From Bacillota bacterium (GTDB lineage Bacteria; Bacillota; Sulfobacillia; Sulfobacillales; Sulfobacillaceae): a stretch of DNA of 32,048 bases. The stretch lies in the NCBI GenBank assembly GCA_021821465.1, contig JAKACM010000051.1:1-32048 (forward strand), read 5' to 3'. A program made the position numbers and the translations under genes. The notes beneath the pieces were generated by a model. The model was not told where the DNA came from. It made no database searches and saw only the letters and a program-made list of their open reading frames with translations. This document shows positions 30,481 to 32,048 of this stretch, in pieces. How positions within the stretch are numbered: the first letter of the stretch is position 1; each line of letters opens with the position of its first letter.

Positions 30481-31455
30481 TCATTCCGGTTTAACCGAAT
30501 CGGGCATTTTCAACGCATCAAACAATCCTGCCAGTCCGGTAACCTCTCCTGGCAACACCAATTTAGTGGACGAAGACTGACCGACCTGTCCCAAAGTTTC
30601 CAACGATTTGAGCCGCAAGATGACATCCATTTTCTCCTGGTGCCATCTGTGGGAATCGTCTTCTGCCAAGGTCAAAATCGCCCGATTTACCACTTGAGTG
30701 GCATCGGCTTGGGCTTCTGCGAGCCTACGAATGGCTATGGCTTCGGCCTCCGCTTGCAAAATTCGGGCTTGTTTGGAGGCATCTGCTCGCAATACCATAG
30801 CCTTTTGCTCGCCTTCGGCTTGAGCTATAGCGGCCTGGCGTGAGCCTTCCGCTTGCAAAATGCTGGCTTCTTTTAGACCTTGAGCCTGCTCTATTGCTGC
30901 CAGTTTATTGGCATCGGCTTTTTTTTGAGCTTCCATGGCTTTTTGCATTTCATCGGTCAAATCCACTTGGCGGATGGAGGCCTGAACAATTCTAATGCCC
31001 CAAGGACCCGTGATTTCGTCGAGTTCATTACGCAAGGCCGCATTGATTTGTTCGCGGTGGGTCATGACTTCGGCCAGCTTACGCTGACCCACTTCGGAAC
31101 GTAAAGTCGATGAAACGATATTCTTAATAGCAAGTTCCGGATTTTGAATTTCGTACAAGTAACTTTTCGCGTCCACTACCTGATACAGAAAGTAGGCGTC
31201 TATGACCGGACTAACGTTATCGGCAGTAATCACCGGTTCAGGAGCCAGAGTGACCGTCACCGACTTCGTACTGACAAAGCGCAAATTGTCCATAAGCGGT
31301 AACTTGACAACTAAGCCGGGTACCGCTTCATGATGAAAGCGCCCTAATCGCTCAATAACTCCGACAGATCCCTGCGGAACAATGCGCAAGGCCGATCGGA
31401 GAGCTAATACCACTAAAGCAAGAATCACAACCGCTTCAATTAAAAATTCCAACAC
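30481..31455 (-). CDS. SPFH/band-7 (stomatin/prohibitin-like) membrane protein
   Basis: A 324-residue scaffold protein of membrane microdomains. The GTG at 31455 is chosen: AAGGGGG lies 8 nt upstream and the start then falls just after the stop of the NfeD gene. One N-terminal membrane helix (about 2-24), then the SPFH domain starting R-I-V-P-Q-G-S-V-G-V-I-E-R-L-G-R-F, with the typical P-G-L-V-V-K-L-P-L-M-D and L-R-S-E-V-G-Q-R-K-L-A-E-V. A long Ala/Glu-rich coiled coil (about 190-265, repeats of I-L-Q-A-E-G and A-E-A) follows. This is the paraslipin/QmcA layout (about 300-330 residues). Downstream of an NfeD-type gene, the standard partner of such proteins. Confidence 0.93.
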   Translation of the reverse strand: MLEFLIEAVVILALVVLALRSALRIVPQGSVGVIERLGRFHHEAVPGLVVKLPLMDNLRFVSTKSVTVTLAPEPVITADNVSPVIDAYFLYQVVDAKSYLYEIQNPELAIKNIVSSTLRSEVGQRKLAEVMTHREQINAALRNELDEITGPWGIRIVQASIRQVDLTDEMQKAMEAQKKADANKLAAIEQAQGLKEASILQAEGSRQAAIAQAEGEQKAMVLRADASKQARILQAEAEAIAIRRLAEAQADATQVVNRAILTLAEDDSHRWHQEKMDVILRLKSLETLGQVGQSSSTKLVLPGEVTGLAGLFDALKMPDSVKPE

Positions 31456-31468
31456 CGTATACGCCCCC

Positions 31469-31684
31469 TTATCCGGGTTCCGGCACAACGATCAATATCA
31501 CGTGGTCGCGTGCACTGACCCAGACTTTGCTTCCAATGGGAATCGATTCGGGATTATCCGTGACGGCAGACCACTGCTGTCCATTCACCTTCACGGTCCC
31601 AACACCTGTTCGCTCTTGCGGTATAGCGATGATGACAACTCCCATCGAGCCGATCAGGCGGTCAACTGACGAACGGTATCTCAT
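31469..31684 (-). CDS. Short NfeD-like protein (OB-fold domain only)
   Basis: A 71-residue protein resembling the C-terminal OB-fold of NfeD: G-T-V-K-V-N-G-Q-Q-W-S-A-V-T, then I-P-I-G-S-K-V-W-V-S-A-R-D-H-V-I-L-I-V-V-P-E, matching the family pattern G-x-V-x-x-x-G-x-x-W-x-A ... I-x-x-G-x-x-V-x-V-x-x-x-x-x-x-x-L-x-V. The ATG at 31684 has AGGTGAG 4-6 nt upstream. The membrane helices and protease domain of longer NfeD forms are absent. It precedes the SPFH gene with a 13-nt gap, the conserved NfeD-stomatin operon in which the OB domain is thought to bind the partner. Confidence 0.83.
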   Translation of the reverse strand: MRYRSSVDRLIGSMGVVIIAIPQERTGVGTVKVNGQQWSAVTDNPESIPIGSKVWVSARDHVILIVVPEPG

Positions 31685-31752
31685 GGCGCTCACCTATATT
31701 GTGTCAAGTAACATGGTCTATGTGCTCATCATAGAATGTCCCGTAAGTCGTG

Positions 31753-32048
31753 TCATTGATATTGACGAAAAAATTCTGCAATCTTTTTATATACGGCAAT
31801 CTCGTTGGTTTTTTTAGAGAATCCGTGCCCTTCGTCCGGCAAAACCAGATACTCGACTTCGCGTCCGCGATCTCTGAGGGCTTGAACCAATTGATCGGAT
31901 TCCTGCTGTACTACGCGCGGATCGTTCGCTCCTTGAATCACCAACATCGGCCGAGTCATGGTTTCCAAATAGTTTATCGGCGAGTCTTCACGAAATTTGT
32001 CGGCTTGGGTCACGGGATTGCCCAAAAATTTGTCCATGACGGGTTTCC
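31753..32048 (-). CDS. S9 prolyl-oligopeptidase family peptidase, C-terminal part (runs off the window)
   Basis: The last 98 or so codons of an alpha/beta-hydrolase peptidase; the frame is open to the window edge. Visible: S-P-I-N-Y-L-E-T-M-T-R-P-M-L-V-I-Q-G-A-N-D-P-R-V, in which the Asp of N-D-P-R-V is the catalytic acid, and L-P-D-E-G-H-G-F with the catalytic His. V-x-x-x-E-S-D-Q-L-V-Q-A-L-R-D-R-G lies between them. All are standard for the C-terminal end of S9C acylaminoacyl-peptidase-type enzymes. The Ser nucleophile and beta-propeller would lie beyond 32048. Confidence 0.9.
   Translation of the reverse strand, partial: KPVMDKFLGNPVTQADKFREDSPINYLETMTRPMLVIQGANDPRVVQQESDQLVQALRDRGREVEYLVLPDEGHGFSKKTNEIAVYKKIAEFFRQYQ

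Overview
The window looks like chromosomal DNA of a Gram-positive Bacillota, most like an acidophilic Sulfobacillus-type organism. The reasons are strong purine-rich ribosome binding sites with many GTG and TTG starts, a CtaG-type caa3 oxidase assembly protein, a thioredoxin-reductase-like (YumC-type) ferredoxin-NADP reductase, a 7Fe ferredoxin and a c-di-AMP riboswitch upstream of a LysM-NlpC/P60 wall hydrolase. The genus is inferred; no rRNA or other marker gene is present. No tRNA, rRNA or CRISPR array was seen.

Layout. 1-2,242: the start of a D-Ala-D-Ala carboxypeptidase-like gene (cut by the window edge), a pair of paralogous small membrane proteins, and a divergent LysR regulator with a perfect 15-bp palindrome over its promoter. 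2,327-5,726: promoter, c-di-AMP riboswitch and wall hydrolase, then a flavin-fold (PPOX) protein, a Nudix hydrolase and an unknown protein. 5,727-6,366: a gene-free stretch rich in inverted repeats. 6,367-9,981: a GNAT/acyl-CoA-synthetase-like fusion (Pat type) back to back with an AcuC-like deacetylase, a plausible protein acylation/deacylation switch. 10,257-12,196: a Zn-ribbon protein and ilvD (converging on a shared terminator). 12,590-14,741: an operon of PHP phosphoesterase, hypothetical, HAD phosphatase and small membrane protein. 15,274-17,628: ctaG and an amidase.

17,861-19,041 is mobile-element territory: an IS200-type tnpA whose HUH motif reads S-V-H, a CsoR-like operator inside a promoter with no intact gene behind it, and a transposase C-terminal fragment. 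Redox genes follow: trxB, a 7Fe ferredoxin, and farther on the ferredoxin-NADP reductase with an HPP membrane protein. An acyltransferase-3 gene and a small ribbon-helix-helix gene lie between them.

24,985-27,885 is a graveyard: a frameshifted IS4-like transposase, a secreted hypothetical protein, a vapBC pair whose toxin is broken by frameshifts, and a duplicated block (a palindromic repeat plus a 135-bp piece of the neighbouring LysR gene). Decayed TnpB-type remnants also occur at 14,751-15,005 and 22,333-22,475. The window closes with a divergent LysR/MFS efflux pair, an NfeD-SPFH (stomatin-like) operon and the C-terminal part of an S9 peptidase.
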